DNA of 64,000 nucleotides from Pseudomonas orientalis. GTDB lineage: Bacteria; Pseudomonadota; Gammaproteobacteria; Pseudomonadales; Pseudomonadaceae. Shown piece by piece: positions 52,040 to 62,461 of the stretch (its first letter is position 1; each line of letters opens with the position of its first letter). Location of the stretch: assembly GCF_022807995.1 (NCBI RefSeq), contig NZ_CP094351.1, positions 775,001-839,000 on the forward strand, given 5' to 3'. The notes beneath the pieces are model-generated. The model saw only the letters and a program-made list of their open reading frames with translations. It was not told the origin of the DNA and did not search any database. The position numbers and the translations under genes are program-made.

Positions 52040-53764
52040 TTATAGGGTCTCGGATCCGGTCAAGCGCTTGATGGTGCCGCGCAGAATGGGGCTTTCGGGT
52101 TGTTCCTTGAGGAATTTTTCCCAGATCTGTCGCGCTTCGCGCTGCTTGCCATTGGCCCACAGCACCTCGCCCAGGTGTGCGGCGACTTCATGATCGGGGA
52201 AGCGCTCCAGCGCCTGGCGCAGCAGGCGCTCGGCCTCGTCGAGATTGCCCAGGCGATAGTTGACCCAGCCCAGGCTGTCGAGCACGGCCGGGTCTTCCGG
52301 GTTGAGCTTGTGGGCTTGTTCGATCAGCGCCTTGGCTTCGGCGTAGCGCGTGGTGCGGTCGGACAAGGTATACCCAAGGGCGTTGAGTGCCATGGCGTTG
52401 TCCGGGTCACGCTTGATGATCAGGCGCAGGTCTTTTTCCATCTGCGCCAGGTCATTGCGTTTTTCCGCCTGCATGGCTCGGGTATACAGCAGGTTGAGGT
52501 CGTCGGGGTATTGCAGCAACGCTTGTTGCAACAATTTCCATGCGCGTTCGCCCTGGTTATTGGCCGACAGGGTTTCGGCCTGGATCAGGTACAACTGGAT
52601 CGCGTAGTCCGGTTCGGCATCGCGGGCCGCAGCCAGGCGTTTCTCCGCTTCGTCGGTACGACCATTGCTCATCAGGATATCGGCCTGGCGCAACTGCGCC
52701 GGCAAATAATCGTTGCCCGGGCCGACCTGGGCGTATTCAACCAGGGCCGCTTGCGGGTCGTTGCGCTCTTCAGCGATGCGGCCGAGGTTCAGGTGTGCCG
52801 AGTCCACGTGGCTTTCGCGCGCCACCAGCTCTTCCAGATAGCCCTTGGCCTCGTCCCAGGCCTTGGCTTCCAGGCACACCAGCGCGAGGGAATAGCGCAG
52901 CTCGTCGTCGTCCGGGTATTGCTGGACCAGGTTGGCGAACTGCACTTTGGCGTCCTCCATACGGTCCTGCTCAACCAGCATCCGCGCGTAAGTCAGGCGC
53001 AGGCGCTTGTCGTCCGGATATTTCTTGATACTTTTTTCCAGCAGCGGGATCGCTTCCTTGCCGCGGTTGAGGTTCTGCAGCAAGCGTGCGCGCAGCAGAA
53101 TCGGTGCGATTTCACCGTCTTCCGGCGGGTTCTGTTCCAGCAGCTTGAGGGCGGCGTCGGCTTCATCGTCCTGTTGCAGCAGCAAGGCTTTTCCGAAAAT
53201 CAACTGGCTGTTCTTTGGATGCTTTTGCAGCAGGCGGTCGAAACTCTTCATCAGCCCATTGCGTGTGTCCTGATCGGTGTCGGCGGCCGACAATGCCAGG
53301 AAGTCGAAATGCGTATCGCCCTTGCCCTGCAAGACTTTTTCCATGTAGATCATGGAGTCGTCATAGCGCCCGGCGCGTGCCAACTGCACGGCGGCTGCAC
53401 GTTGAGCCTCCAGGTCGTCCGGGGCGTTTTTCGCCCAGATCAACGAGGCGTCCAGCGCGGCCTGGTCTGCGCCCAGGTACTCGGCGATGCGAAACGCCCG
53501 CTCCGAGATACCGGGGTCCTGGGTATTGATGGCCTGGGTGACGTAATTGTCGAGGGCGATATCGAAGCGATTACGCTGGCCGGCCAGTTCGGCGGTCAGC
53601 AGGCTGTAGACCGTTTCTTCGCTGAACGAGGAATAAACCTTGGGCTTTTCAGGGACGGGGGTGCTGTCCTCCACCGGCTGCGCAGCGTCCGGCGACACGG
53701 GTGCCATGGCCTGGCAGCCGCTGAGGAAGACAAAAGCAAGGAGCAACGCGGAAGATCTATTCAT
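52040..53764 (-). CDS. Tetratricopeptide-repeat lipoprotein
   Basis: 574 aa with lipobox FLSGC (Cys17) and a chain of about ten or more TPR-like helical pairs. Clear ones lie in the C-terminal half (for example [19 protein letters not shown] and [20 protein letters not shown]). TPR proteins act as docking scaffolds; this one is probably periplasmic or outer-membrane attached. It heads the lolB-ispE unit in pseudomonads and its precise role is not known to me. The ATG at 53764 gives the lipoprotein signal. Confidence 0.9.
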   Translation of the reverse strand: MNRSSALLLAFVFLSGCQAMAPVSPDAAQPVEDSTPVPEKPKVYSSFSEETVYSLLTAELAGQRNRFDIALDNYVTQAINTQDPGISERAFRIAEYLGADQAALDASLIWAKNAPDDLEAQRAAAVQLARAGRYDDSMIYMEKVLQGKGDTHFDFLALSAADTDQDTRNGLMKSFDRLLQKHPKNSQLIFGKALLLQQDDEADAALKLLEQNPPEDGEIAPILLRARLLQNLNRGKEAIPLLEKSIKKYPDDKRLRLTYARMLVEQDRMEDAKVQFANLVQQYPDDDELRYSLALVCLEAKAWDEAKGYLEELVARESHVDSAHLNLGRIAEERNDPQAALVEYAQVGPGNDYLPAQLRQADILMSNGRTDEAEKRLAAARDAEPDYAIQLYLIQAETLSANNQGERAWKLLQQALLQYPDDLNLLYTRAMQAEKRNDLAQMEKDLRLIIKRDPDNAMALNALGYTLSDRTTRYAEAKALIEQAHKLNPEDPAVLDSLGWVNYRLGNLDEAERLLRQALERFPDHEVAAHLGEVLWANGKQREARQIWEKFLKEQPESPILRGTIKRLTGSETL

Positions 53765-53861
53765 ATAGGAAGAGGACGACTAACCTGCGGTCGGATCATC
53801 ATGACACAAGCCTTCGGCCAAACATAACCGGGGCACTCGGAATACGCTTATTGCTCCACCT

Positions 53862-53961
53862 TGTAGGAGCGAGCTTGCTCGCGAAGATCGTCAACGATAA
53901 CGCGGGAAGCCTGGCACTCAGCGGTGTTCCTGCGTTTTTCGCGAGCAAGCTCGCTCCTACA
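53862..53961. repeat. REPIN (GTAGGAGCGAGCTTG family)
   Basis: An inverted REP pair (53862-53885 forward, 53938-53961 reverse) in the divergent gap between the TPR lipoprotein gene and hemA. The rest of this 304-base gap should hold both promoters; no other feature was seen. Confidence 0.92.
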
Positions 53962-54068
53962 GGGTGCCTTTATAGGCACAACGTATAGGGACAATAGACG
54001 ACGGTGGTTGTTCTGGATCTTTCGAAGTAGGACAATTGTCGGCTTCCCGACATCATCAGCGATATTGA

Positions 54069-55358
54069 ATGGCCTTTCTCGCACTCGGTATTAACCACAA
54101 GACTGCCTCCGTAGACGTGCGCGAGCGCGTAGCGTTTACCCCAGAGCAGTTGGTTGAGGCCTTGCAGCAGCTGTGCCGGCTTACCGACAGCCGCGAAGCT
54201 GCAATCCTTTCGACCTGCAATCGCAGTGAGCTTTATATAGAGCAGGAACATCTGTCTGCGGATGTGGTGCTGCGCTGGCTGGCCGATTATCACCATTTGA
54301 GCCTCGATGACCTGCGCGCCAGCGCCTACGTGCATGAAGACGATGCGGCCGTTCGTCACATGATGCGCGTGGCGTCCGGTCTGGATTCGCTGGTGTTGGG
54401 CGAACCGCAGATTCTTGGCCAGATGAAGTCGGCCTACGCCGTGGCCCGCGAGGCCGGCACTGTCGGGCCGCTGCTGGGGCGTCTGTTCCAGGCCACCTTC
54501 AATTCAGCCAAGCAAGTGCGCACCGACACGGCCATCGGCGAGAACCCGGTGTCTGTGGCGTTTGCCGCCGTCAGCCTGGCCAAGCAGATTTTCAGCGACT
54601 TGCAGCGCAGCCAGGCGCTGCTGATCGGTGCGGGCGAAACCATTACCCTGGTCGCCCGTCACCTGCACGAGCTGGGCGTGAAGCGTATCGTGGTGGCCAA
54701 CCGCACGCTTGAGCGCGCGAGCATCCTTGCCGAGCAGTTCGGCGCGCATGCTGTGCTGCTGTCGGACATCCCGGCTGAGCTGGTGCGCAGCGACATCGTC
54801 ATCAGCTCCACCGCCAGCCAGTTGCCGATCCTGGGCAAGGGCGCGGTCGAAAGCGCATTGAAGCTGCGCAAGCACAAGCCGATCTTTATGGTGGATATCG
54901 CCGTTCCCCGGGATATCGAGCCCGAAGTCGGCGAGTTGGACGACGTTTACCTCTATAGCGTCGATGATTTGCACGAAGTGGTCGCCGAAAACCTCAAGAG
55001 CCGCCAGGGCGCTGCCCAGGCCGCCGAAGAAATGGTCAGCGTCGGCGCTGAAGATTTCATGGTGCGCCTGCGCGAGCTGGCGGCGGTAGACGTGCTCAAG
55101 GCGTATCGTCAGCAGGGCGAACGCCTGCGCGATGAGGAGCTGATCAAGGCCCAGCGCCTATTGGCCAATGGCAGCAGCGCCGAAGAGGTGTTGATGCAAC
55201 TGGCCCGTGGCCTGACCAACAAGCTGCTCCACGCCCCCAGCGTACAGTTGAAAAAGCTTACCGCCGAAGGCCGCCTCGATGCGCTGGCCATGGCCCAGGA
55301 ACTCTTTGCCCTCGGTGAGGGCGCGTCAGATAGCTCTTCGGATAAAAAACCGCAATGA
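54069..55358 (+). CDS. hemA: Glutamyl-tRNA reductase
   Basis: 429 aa NADPH enzyme that converts glutamyl-tRNA to glutamate-1-semialdehyde, the first step of tetrapyrrole synthesis. The catalytic Cys50 lies in STCNRSE, the substrate-binding [13 protein letters not shown] at residues 7-19, and the NADPH loop [11 protein letters not shown] near 180-190. First gene of hemA-prfA-prmC-moeB-murI. Its stop overlaps the prfA start. Confidence 0.97.
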   Translation: MAFLALGINHKTASVDVRERVAFTPEQLVEALQQLCRLTDSREAAILSTCNRSELYIEQEHLSADVVLRWLADYHHLSLDDLRASAYVHEDDAAVRHMMRVASGLDSLVLGEPQILGQMKSAYAVAREAGTVGPLLGRLFQATFNSAKQVRTDTAIGENPVSVAFAAVSLAKQIFSDLQRSQALLIGAGETITLVARHLHELGVKRIVVANRTLERASILAEQFGAHAVLLSDIPAELVRSDIVISSTASQLPILGKGAVESALKLRKHKPIFMVDIAVPRDIEPEVGELDDVYLYSVDDLHEVVAENLKSRQGAAQAAEEMVSVGAEDFMVRLRELAAVDVLKAYRQQGERLRDEELIKAQRLLANGSSAEEVLMQLARGLTNKLLHAPSVQLKKLTAEGRLDALAMAQELFALGEGASDSSSDKKPQ

Positions 55359-56437
55359 AAGCTTCACTGCTCAATAAGCTGGATGTACTCCAGGACCGTT
55401 TCGAAGAACTGACCGCCTTGCTCGGCGATGGCGAGGTCATCTCCGATCAAACCAAGTTCCGCGCCTATTCCAAGGAATACGCCGAAGTTGAACCGGTGGT
55501 GGTCACCTACAAAAACCTGCTCAAAGTGCAGGCCGACCTTGAGGGCGCGCAGGCGCTGCTCAAGGACAACGACCCGGACATGCGCGAAATGGCCGTGGAA
55601 GAAGTGCGCGAGGCCAAGGAAAAACTCGCTGAGCTGGAAGGCGACCTGCAACGGATGTTGCTGCCCAAAGACCCTAACGACGGGCGCAACGTGTTCCTCG
55701 AAATCCGTGCCGGCACCGGTGGCGACGAGGCGGCGATTTTCTCCGGCGACCTGTTTCGCATGTACTCGCGTTATGCCGAGCGTCGCGGCTGGCGGGTGGA
55801 AATCCTCTCCGAGAACGAAGGCGAGCACGGCGGCTATAAGGAAGTCATTGCGCGGGTTGAAGGCGATAACGTCTACGGCAAGCTCAAGTTCGAGTCCGGC
55901 GTACACCGTGTGCAGCGCGTCCCGGCGACCGAGTCCCAAGGCCGTATCCACACCTCGGCCTGTACCGTGGCGGTGTTGCCCGAGCCGGACGAGCAGGAAG
56001 CGATCGAGATCAACCCGGCGGACTTGCGCGTCGACACCTACCGCTCGTCGGGTGCGGGCGGCCAGCACGTCAACAAGACCGACTCGGCGATCCGCATCAC
56101 CCACTTGCCGTCGGGCATCGTGGTGGAATGCCAGGAAGAACGTTCCCAGCACAAGAACCGCGCGCGGGCGATGTCCTGGCTATCGGCCAAGTTGAATGAT
56201 CAGCAGACCAGCGCCGCCGCCAACGCGATCGCCAGCGAGCGCAAGTTGCTGGTGGGTTCGGGCGACCGTTCCGAGCGCATCCGCACCTATAACTTTGCCC
56301 AGGGCCGGGTCACCGACCATCGCGTCAACCTCACCCTGTATTCCCTGGACGAAATCCTTGCCGGTGGCGTGGACGCGGTGATCGAGCCGCTGCTCGCCGA
56401 ATACCAGGCCGATCAGTTGGCGGCGATAGGTGAATAA
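55355..56437 (+). CDS. prfA: Peptide chain release factor 1
   Basis: 360 aa factor that reads UAA and UAG stop codons. The catalytic GGQ is at residues 235-237 and the stop-reading tripeptide PAT lies in RVPATESQG. Overlaps hemA by four bases (ATGA) and touches prmC, whose product methylates the Gln of this GGQ, so enzyme and substrate are made from one transcript. Confidence 0.98.
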   Translation: MKASLLNKLDVLQDRFEELTALLGDGEVISDQTKFRAYSKEYAEVEPVVVTYKNLLKVQADLEGAQALLKDNDPDMREMAVEEVREAKEKLAELEGDLQRMLLPKDPNDGRNVFLEIRAGTGGDEAAIFSGDLFRMYSRYAERRGWRVEILSENEGEHGGYKEVIARVEGDNVYGKLKFESGVHRVQRVPATESQGRIHTSACTVAVLPEPDEQEAIEINPADLRVDTYRSSGAGGQHVNKTDSAIRITHLPSGIVVECQEERSQHKNRARAMSWLSAKLNDQQTSAAANAIASERKLLVGSGDRSERIRTYNFAQGRVTDHRVNLTLYSLDEILAGGVDAVIEPLLAEYQADQLAAIGE

Positions 56438-57268
56438 ATGACCATCATTGCCAGCCTGTTGCGCGCCGCCGACCTGCCCGACTCGCCCACTGCGCGCCTG
56501 GATGCCGAATTGTTGCTGGCCGCAGCCCTGGGCAAATCCCGCAGCTACTTGCACACCTGGCCGGAAAAGATCGTCAGCAGCGAACACGCGCTGGCTTTTG
56601 CGGACTATCTGCAGCGCCGTCGCGGCGGTGAGCCGGTGGCCTATATCCTCGGCCAGCAAGGTTTCTGGAAGCTGGACCTGGAGGTCGCCCCGCACACGCT
56701 GATCCCGCGTCCGGATACGGAACTGCTGGTGGAAGCCGCCCTGGAATTGTTGCAGGCGATGCCCGCCAGGGTCCTGGACCTGGGCACTGGCAGCGGTGCC
56801 ATCGCCCTGGCCCTGGCCAGTGAACGCCCGATGTGGCAGGTCACGGCGGTCGACCGCGTGCTGGAAGCCGTGGCCCTGGCCGAGCGCAACCGCCAGCGGC
56901 TGCACCTCACTAACGTGGCGGTGCTCAATAGCCATTGGTTCAGTGCGTTGCAAGGGCATCGCTATGACCTGATCATCAGCAACCCGCCGTATATCGCCGC
57001 CAACGATCCGCACCTGGCGGCAGGCGATGTGCGCTTCGAGCCGGCCAGCGCACTGGTGGCCGGCCATGACGGGCTGGACGACCTGCGCCTGATCATCACA
57101 CAAGCCCCGGCCCACTTGAATGCCGGTGGCCGTCTGTTGCTGGAGCATGGCTACGACCAGGCCTCGGCCGTGCGCGAGCTGTTGCTCGGTGAAGGCTTTG
57201 ACGAAGTGCACAGCCGCATCGACCTCGGCGGCCATGAACGCATCACCCTGGGACGCCGCCCGTGCTGA
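56438..57268 (+). CDS. prmC: PrmC, release factor glutamine methyltransferase
   Basis: 276 aa SAM-dependent enzyme that N5-methylates the GGQ glutamine of RF1/RF2. The SAM loop VLDLGTGSGAIALALA (about residues 110-125) and the catalytic NPPY (in IISNPPYIAAND) are intact. The start directly follows the prfA stop codon and the end overlaps moeB by seven bases. Confidence 0.97.
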   Translation: MTIIASLLRAADLPDSPTARLDAELLLAAALGKSRSYLHTWPEKIVSSEHALAFADYLQRRRGGEPVAYILGQQGFWKLDLEVAPHTLIPRPDTELLVEAALELLQAMPARVLDLGTGSGAIALALASERPMWQVTAVDRVLEAVALAERNRQRLHLTNVAVLNSHWFSALQGHRYDLIISNPPYIAANDPHLAAGDVRFEPASALVAGHDGLDDLRLIITQAPAHLNAGGRLLLEHGYDQASAVRELLLGEGFDEVHSRIDLGGHERITLGRRPC

Positions 57269-58017
57269 GTGACCGCGAGCTGTTGCGCTACAGCCGGCAG
57301 ATTCTGTTGCAGCAGGTCGACATCGACGGCCAGTTGCGCCTGAAAAAAAGCCGCGCATTGATCGTCGGCCTGGGGGGGCTGGGTGCGCCGGTCGCGCTGT
57401 ACCTGGCGGCCGCCGGGGTGGGCGAGCTGCATCTGGCGGATTTCGACACGGTCGACCTGACCAACCTGCAACGCCAGATCATCCACGACACCCACAGCGT
57501 CGGGCAGACCAAGGTCGATTCGGCCATGGGCCGGCTGAGCGCGATCAATCCCGAGGTCACACTGGTCGCCCATCGCGCCGCGCTGGATGCCGATTCATTG
57601 GTGGCGGCAGTTGCGGCAGTGGACGTGGTACTCGATTGCAGCGACAACTTTTCCACCCGCGAAGCGGTCAACGCCGCCTGTGTTGCCGCCGGCAAACCGT
57701 TGATCAGTGGCGCGGCGATTCGCCTTGAAGGGCAGTTGTCGGTCTTCGACCCACGGCGCCCCGAAAGCCCTTGCTACCACTGCTTGTATGGGCACGGCAG
57801 CGACACCGAACTGACTTGCAGCGAAGCCGGTGTCGTCGGCCCGCTGGTGGGGCTGGTCGGCAGCCTGCAAGCGTTGGAAGCCTTGAAGCTGCTGGCCGGA
57901 TTTGGTGAACCGCTGGTGGGGCGCTTGTTGCTGATCGATGCATTGAGCACACGGTTTCGCGAGCTGCGCGTCAAACGCGACCCCGGTTGCAGCGTGTGCG
58001 GGACGCAACATGGTTAA
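57262..58017 (+). CDS. moeB: MoeB/ThiF-type adenylyltransferase
   Basis: 251 aa E1-like enzyme that adenylates the C-terminus of the MoaD sulfur carrier for molybdopterin synthesis. Features: [10 protein letters not shown] start, ATP loop [17 protein letters not shown], and zinc Cys pairs CYHC and CSVC. There is no C-terminal rhodanese domain, so it is the short MoeB form. Overlaps both prmC and murI. Confidence 0.94.
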   Translation: MLSDRELLRYSRQILLQQVDIDGQLRLKKSRALIVGLGGLGAPVALYLAAAGVGELHLADFDTVDLTNLQRQIIHDTHSVGQTKVDSAMGRLSAINPEVTLVAHRAALDADSLVAAVAAVDVVLDCSDNFSTREAVNAACVAAGKPLISGAAIRLEGQLSVFDPRRPESPCYHCLYGHGSDTELTCSEAGVVGPLVGLVGSLQALEALKLLAGFGEPLVGRLLLIDALSTRFRELRVKRDPGCSVCGTQHG

Positions 58018-58807
58018 GGACGCGCCCATCGGTGTGTTCGATTCCGGTGTCGGCGGCTTGTCGGTACTGGACGAAATTCAGCAGTTGTTGCCTCAGGAGT
58101 CACTGCTGTACGTGGCCGATTGTGGGCATATCCCCTACGGCGAGAAAACCCCGGCCTTCATTCGCGAGCGCTCGCGCCTGGTTGCCGAATTTTTTCGCGG
58201 GCAGGGCGCCAAGGCGTTCGTGATTGCCTGTAACACCGCGACGGTCGCTGCCGTTGCCGATTTACGCCAGGACTACCCTGACTGGCCCTTGGTCGGCATG
58301 GAGCCCGCAGTAAAACCGGCGGCGGCCGCGACGCGCAGTGGCGTGGTCGGCGTGCTGGCCACCACCGGCACCCTGCAAAGCGCCAAGTTCGCCGCCTTGC
58401 TCGACCGCTTCGCCACCGACGTGCAGGTAATTACCCAGCCGTGTCCGGGCCTGGTGGAGCTGATTGAAACCGGCGACTTGAACAGCCCGGCCCTGCGCGA
58501 TTTATTGCAGGGCTATATCGAACCGCTGCTCAGCGCCGGTTGCGACACCATCATCCTCGGCTGCACCCACTACCCCTTCCTCAAGACATTATTGGCGCAG
58601 ATGCTCCCCCCGAGCATCATCCTGATCGACACCGGCGCCGCCGTTGCGCGTCAGCTCAAGCGCCTGCTGGGGGAACGAGGCTTGCTCGCCAGCGGCGCGG
58701 CAGCCTTGCCTGCGCAGTTCTGGACCAGCGGCGATGTGTCTCACCTCAGAAATATCCTACCAACACTTTGGAAACATCCTGGAGTTGTGCGAAGCTTCGC
58801 CTCGTGA
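58010..58807 (+). CDS. murI: Glutamate racemase
   Basis: 265 aa cofactor-free racemase that supplies D-glutamate for peptidoglycan. The two catalytic cysteines are in ACNTAT (near residue 74) and GCTHYP (near 184); the N-terminus has [12 protein letters not shown]. Starts eight bases before the moeB stop. Last gene of the hemA unit; about 100 bases separate it from pagL. Confidence 0.97.
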   Translation: MVKDAPIGVFDSGVGGLSVLDEIQQLLPQESLLYVADCGHIPYGEKTPAFIRERSRLVAEFFRGQGAKAFVIACNTATVAAVADLRQDYPDWPLVGMEPAVKPAAAATRSGVVGVLATTGTLQSAKFAALLDRFATDVQVITQPCPGLVELIETGDLNSPALRDLLQGYIEPLLSAGCDTIILGCTHYPFLKTLLAQMLPPSIILIDTGAAVARQLKRLLGERGLLASGAAALPAQFWTSGDVSHLRNILPTLWKHPGVVRSFAS

Positions 58808-58906
58808 AAATTTCGTGAAATCTCGCTGAACTTCCGGCTCTACGCCGACTTCTATAGCGAGATGGCCTGTAAATAATCAATAACTTCGTTCGCAAAGGTA
58901 GTTTCT

Positions 58907-59425
58907 ATGAAGCGCTTGTTCTGTATGGCTGCTATCGCGGCTGTGATGGTGGGACACTCTATTACCACCCAGGCCGCCGGCCTGGAGTTCGGGCTGGGCA
59001 GCACCAGCGATTCAACGCTGACCTACCGTCTGGGCCTGACCTCGGATTGGGACAAAAGCTGGATGCAGAGCAACGTCGGTCGCCTGACGGGCTACTGGAG
59101 CGGCGCTTATACGTATTGGGAAGGTGATGATCGTGCAGGCGCCAGCAGCCTGTCGTTCTCGCCGGTGTTTGTGTATGAGTTTGCCGGGGAATCGGTCAAG
59201 CCTTACATCGAGGCCGGGATCGGGGTGGCGCTGTTTTCCCGCACCAGGCTTGAAGATAACAACATCGGCCAGTCCTTCCAGTTCGAAGATCGCCTGGGGT
59301 TCGGCCTGCGGTTTGCCGGCGGGCATGAAGTGGGCATTCGTGCCACGCACTATTCCAACGCCGGGATCAGCAGCAATAACGATGGGGTAGAGAGCTACGC
59401 GCTGCACTACACCATGCCGTTGTAA
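58907..59425 (+). CDS. pagL: PagL-like lipid A 3-O-deacylase
   Basis: 172 aa outer-membrane beta-barrel with a signal peptide (cleavage after TQAA-G, about residue 24). The catalytic pair His148 and Ser150 lies in HYSNAGI, the PagL signature, and a Glu follows in DGVES. It removes the 3-position acyl chain of lipid A, which lowers endotoxic potency and alters the surface. It has the same place after murI as in P. aeruginosa. Terminal aromatic/hydrophobic residues (YTMPL) fit a barrel end. Confidence 0.93.
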   Translation: MKRLFCMAAIAAVMVGHSITTQAAGLEFGLGSTSDSTLTYRLGLTSDWDKSWMQSNVGRLTGYWSGAYTYWEGDDRAGASSLSFSPVFVYEFAGESVKPYIEAGIGVALFSRTRLEDNNIGQSFQFEDRLGFGLRFAGGHEVGIRATHYSNAGISSNNDGVESYALHYTMPL

Positions 59426-59449
59426 CGTTCAAGAACACCGAAAAACCAA

Positions 59450-59539
59450 TGTGGGAGGGGGCTTGCCCCCGATAGCGGTGGGTCAGTCACCTATAATTTG
59501 ACTGACCGGCCGCCATCGGGGGCAAGCCCCCTCCCACAT
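59450..59539. repeat. REPIN (GTGGGAGGGGGCTTG family)
   Basis: An inverted REP pair (59450-59473 forward, 59514-59539 reverse) between the convergent pagL and YkgJ-type genes. Confidence 0.93.
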
Positions 59540-59562
59540 TCGAATCTCCACGCATTTAAGTC

Positions 59563-59868
59563 TCAGCGATAGACCGTGGCAATGCCTTCGCGCTCTTCAA
59601 GGCACTCCGGCGCACCCATCTCGAATTCCCGACATATCAACGGCCGAAGCTCATAGATCGTGCACATCATCGTGTCCCGGTCCAGCGCCGCACACCAGCC
59701 GTCATCCAGGCGCAGCATCACTTCCCCGCCCCAGTCATCGGTATCGATATAGCGTTGCGGCACGCCGGTGTCGGTGATCAGCATGACTTCCAGCTGGCAG
59801 CAGCAGGCCGCGCACGTCGAGCAGGTGACGGCCGGTTCAGTGATCTGGATGTGAGGGATGTTGGTCAT
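59563..59868 (-). CDS. YkgJ-family cysteine-cluster protein
   Basis: 101 aa. Cys-rich start (TCSTCAACCCQLEV) and later CAALD, MCTIYELRPLICREFE, the pattern of the YkgJ/UPF0153 family thought to hold a zinc or Fe-S cluster. Function unknown. The start is ATG 59868; the open frame extends to 60141 but overlaps the next gene and looks non-coding. It faces pagL and follows the lipid operon on the same strand. Confidence 0.82.
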   Translation of the reverse strand: MTNIPHIQITEPAVTCSTCAACCCQLEVMLITDTGVPQRYIDTDDWGGEVMLRLDDGWCAALDRDTMMCTIYELRPLICREFEMGAPECLEEREGIATVYR

Positions 59869-59921
59869 AGGCGCGCAGTGTAAGCCAAGCAGGCGAAAGA
59901 CGTATGAATGCTCGACGGGCG

Positions 59922-60401
59922 TCAGCGTGCCAGTCGATGCAGGCCGACGAACACCACGGCCCAGAGTAACGCCAGCCCGGCCATTGTCGGGCCCAGGCCA
60001 TAGCCGAACTGCACGCCGGCCAGTTGGCTGCCGGCGTAATACGACAGCGGCCCGCCCACCGCGCCCAACAGCGCGGCGCGCCACCAGGGGCGGGCGCTCC
60101 AGGCCAGGCAATGGCGCAAGGTGGTGGCCAGCAAGGCCCACAGCAGCATCAACCAGAAGGGAATTAACGGCCCTGGCTCGCTGAAGTGGAACACCCCCAG
60201 GGTGCGCAATAGAGTATCGAGCAGTGTGCCGGCGAGTGTCACGCCGACGATCAGCACACCGTCATCCGCCAGCGAACTTATCCACAGCAGGTTGACCGCC
60301 AGTACCGCCAGCCCTACCAATAACCACGGGCTGTCGCCGCCGAGCACACAGGCAAACCAGCCGCATTGAAACAGCGCGGCATTGGCCAGGGATTTAAGCA
60401 C
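59922..60401 (-). CDS. DUF2878 inner-membrane protein
   Basis: 159 aa with about five hydrophobic segments, such as LLVGLAVLAVNLLWISSLAD and LIPFWLMLLWALLATTLRH. It matches the DUF2878 layout by eye. The start is GTG 60401 within the last codons of the cfa-type gene; the frame upstream runs antisense-like through that gene and was not used. It is the last member of the SDR-FAD-DUF1365-Cfa operon. Function unknown. Confidence 0.78.
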   Translation of the reverse strand: MLKSLANAALFQCGWFACVLGGDSPWLLVGLAVLAVNLLWISSLADDGVLIVGVTLAGTLLDTLLRTLGVFHFSEPGPLIPFWLMLLWALLATTLRHCLAWSARPWWRAALLGAVGGPLSYYAGSQLAGVQFGYGLGPTMAGLALLWAVVFVGLHRLAR

Positions 60402-61665
60402 TGAAGCGCCCGAGCAATGGCGGGTTAATCGCCGCCGGCTTGGCCAGCAGCAACTGCGCGGTGCCGATGGTGCGCTCCATGAAGCCGCCTTCGCAGTAGC
60501 ACAGGTAGAACTCCCACAAGCGCAAAAAGTACTCGTCGTAACCCAGCTCCGCGAGGCGGCCGTGGGCGCGGCGAAAGTTCTCATGCCACAGGCGCAGGGT
60601 GCGCGCGTAGTGCAGCCCGAAATCCTCCATGTGCACCAGGTTCATGTCGGTGTCGCGGCAGACGATCTGCAGCATGTTCTGCACGCTGGGCAGGGCGCCC
60701 CCGGGAAAGATGTAGCGCTGGATAAAGTCGACGCTGTTCCTGGCCTGCTCATAACGTTGTTCGCGGATGGTGATGGCTTGCAGCAGCATCAAGCCGTCGG
60801 GTTTGAGCAAGTGGGCGCACTGTTTGAAATACGTGGGCAGGAAACGATGGCCCACCGCTTCGATCATTTCGATGGACACCAGCTTGTCGTATTCACCGGT
60901 CAGGTCGCGGTAGTCCTGCAGCAACAGTGTCACCCGGTCTTGCAGGCCCGCCGCTTCGATGCGCCTGGCGGTGTAGGCAAACTGTTCCCTGGACAGGGTC
61001 GTGGTGGTGACCTTGCAACCATAGTGCTGCGCCGCGTACAGCGCCATGCTGCCCCAGCCGGTGCCGATTTCCAGCAGGTGATCGGTAGGCTTGAGCGACA
61101 GTTTCTGGCAGATGCGTTCCAGTTTGTTCAGTTGTGCCTGTTCCAGGGTGTCGTCGGCGCTGAGAAATTGCGCCGCCGAATACATCATGGTCGGGTCGAG
61201 AAACTCCTGAAACAGGTCGTTGCCCAGGTCGTAATGGGCTTCGATGTTTTTCCGCGAGCCCTTGCGTGTGTTGCGGTTGAGCCAATGCAGGCCCTGGGTG
61301 AACGGCCGCGCCAGGCGGGCCAGGCCGCCCTCCATGGCATCGAGCACGTCCAGGTTGCTGACCATCACACGCACCACGGCGGTCAGGTCCGGGCTGCTCC
61401 AGTAGCCATGGATAAACGCTTCGCCGGCACCGATCGAACCGTTGGCGGCCACCAGGCCCCACACCGCCGAGTCCAGGATCTGGATTTCTCCCAGCAGGTG
61501 CGCTTCCCGTGCACCGAATACGTGTCGCTCGCCGTCCTCAACGATCACCAATTGGCCGTGGCGCAATTGGCCGAGTTGGCGCAACACGCCCTTGCGCAAA
61601 AGCGCAGCGGTCATGCCATTGACGTTCAGGCGGTTAGCCTTGACCGATAAGCTAGGGGACTTCAT
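60394..61665 (-). CDS. cfa: Cyclopropane-fatty-acid-synthase-like phospholipid methyltransferase
   Basis: 423 aa. The N-terminal lipid-binding domain and the SAM domain with LLEIGTGWGSMALYA (about residues 195-210) are present, as are the bicarbonate/active-site type stretch FLPTYFKQCAHLLKP and IFPGGALPS. The enzyme adds a methylene or methyl group to unsaturated acyl chains in phospholipids. The start is ATG 61665, overlapping the DUF1365 stop. The neighbours suggest a modified-lipid route and not only cyclopropanation: related Cfa-type genes beside DUF1365, flavin and SDR genes occur in singlet-oxygen regulons. Confidence 0.9.
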   Translation of the reverse strand: MKSPSLSVKANRLNVNGMTAALLRKGVLRQLGQLRHGQLVIVEDGERHVFGAREAHLLGEIQILDSAVWGLVAANGSIGAGEAFIHGYWSSPDLTAVVRVMVSNLDVLDAMEGGLARLARPFTQGLHWLNRNTRKGSRKNIEAHYDLGNDLFQEFLDPTMMYSAAQFLSADDTLEQAQLNKLERICQKLSLKPTDHLLEIGTGWGSMALYAAQHYGCKVTTTTLSREQFAYTARRIEAAGLQDRVTLLLQDYRDLTGEYDKLVSIEMIEAVGHRFLPTYFKQCAHLLKPDGLMLLQAITIREQRYEQARNSVDFIQRYIFPGGALPSVQNMLQIVCRDTDMNLVHMEDFGLHYARTLRLWHENFRRAHGRLAELGYDEYFLRLWEFYLCYCEGGFMERTIGTAQLLLAKPAAINPPLLGRFSA

Positions 61666-62461
61666 GGCGGCGATCCTTGGTATACCCGACTGCGGTGCTG
61701 GAGGCGCCATCGGCGGCCCGGTGGGAAAAAATCGGTGTGCGTTTGAACAACAGGCGCAGGGCCTGCCAGTAAATCGCCAGGCAGGTCTTGGCGGTCATCC
61801 AGGGAAAGCGCCATAAATAGCGATGCAGGCTGGCGCGGTTCAGGGCTTCTTTTTGCAGGCTCAAGGTGGCATCGAAGACTTTATGCGCGCCTTGCCAATC
61901 GGCCATGTGCACGCCGAGCCTGGCGGCGGGCGGGCTGAAGCTCATGCGGTATTCCAGGTCGCGCGGCAGGAAGGGCGACACATGGAACGCCTTGGCCACG
62001 GCGAAGTGCTGGTGTTCATCGACGCCCAGTGCCTGGGCCGGCAGCACATAGTGATAGCGCTCGCGCCACGGGGTGTTGGTGACTTCGCACAGGATCGCCG
62101 CCAGTTGCCCGTCGGCCTCGAAACAATAGAAAAAACTCACCGGATTGAACGCCAGGCCCCAGCTGCGCGCCTGGGTCAGCAGGCAGATAGCGCCCTGCGG
62201 GGTGCGCCCCAAGGCGTTGCCGACGGCATGGCGCACCGCGTCGCTCAAGGACATGCCGTGGCGGGTGAATTCGCGCAGGTAGTCCTGCTGACGAAAGCCG
62301 AACGGTGCCAGGCGGCTAGAACCGGCAAGCGGCGAGAGCCCGAGCACGGCGTCCTGTTCGCTGAGGTCCAGGTACAGCAGGCCGATACGGTAGCGAAAGG
62401 CATGGGCCTTGGGCGCAAACCGGCGATGGGCGATCCAGCCGCTGTACAGGGCGCTGTTCAC
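61652..62461 (-). CDS. DUF1365 protein
   Basis: 269 aa. Family landmarks: an N-terminal YSGWIAHRRFAPKAHAFRYR, NPVSFFYCFEADG in the middle, and AKAFHVSPFLP. The family occurs beside Cfa-type and flavin amine-oxidase-like genes, as here, and is of unknown biochemical role. Start ATG 62461 overlaps the stop of the flavoprotein gene by four bases; the end overlaps the cfa-type gene by 14. Confidence 0.88.
   Translation of the reverse strand: MNSALYSGWIAHRRFAPKAHAFRYRIGLLYLDLSEQDAVLGLSPLAGSSRLAPFGFRQQDYLREFTRHGMSLSDAVRHAVGNALGRTPQGAICLLTQARSWGLAFNPVSFFYCFEADGQLAAILCEVTNTPWRERYHYVLPAQALGVDEHQHFAVAKAFHVSPFLPRDLEYRMSFSPPAARLGVHMADWQGAHKVFDATLSLQKEALNRASLHRYLWRFPWMTAKTCLAIYWQALRLLFKRTPIFSHRAADGASSTAVGYTKDRRHEVP

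Noticed and set aside
52100..53827. A 575 aa plus-strand frame
   Set aside because: Antisense to the TPR lipoprotein gene; no start signal and no domain.
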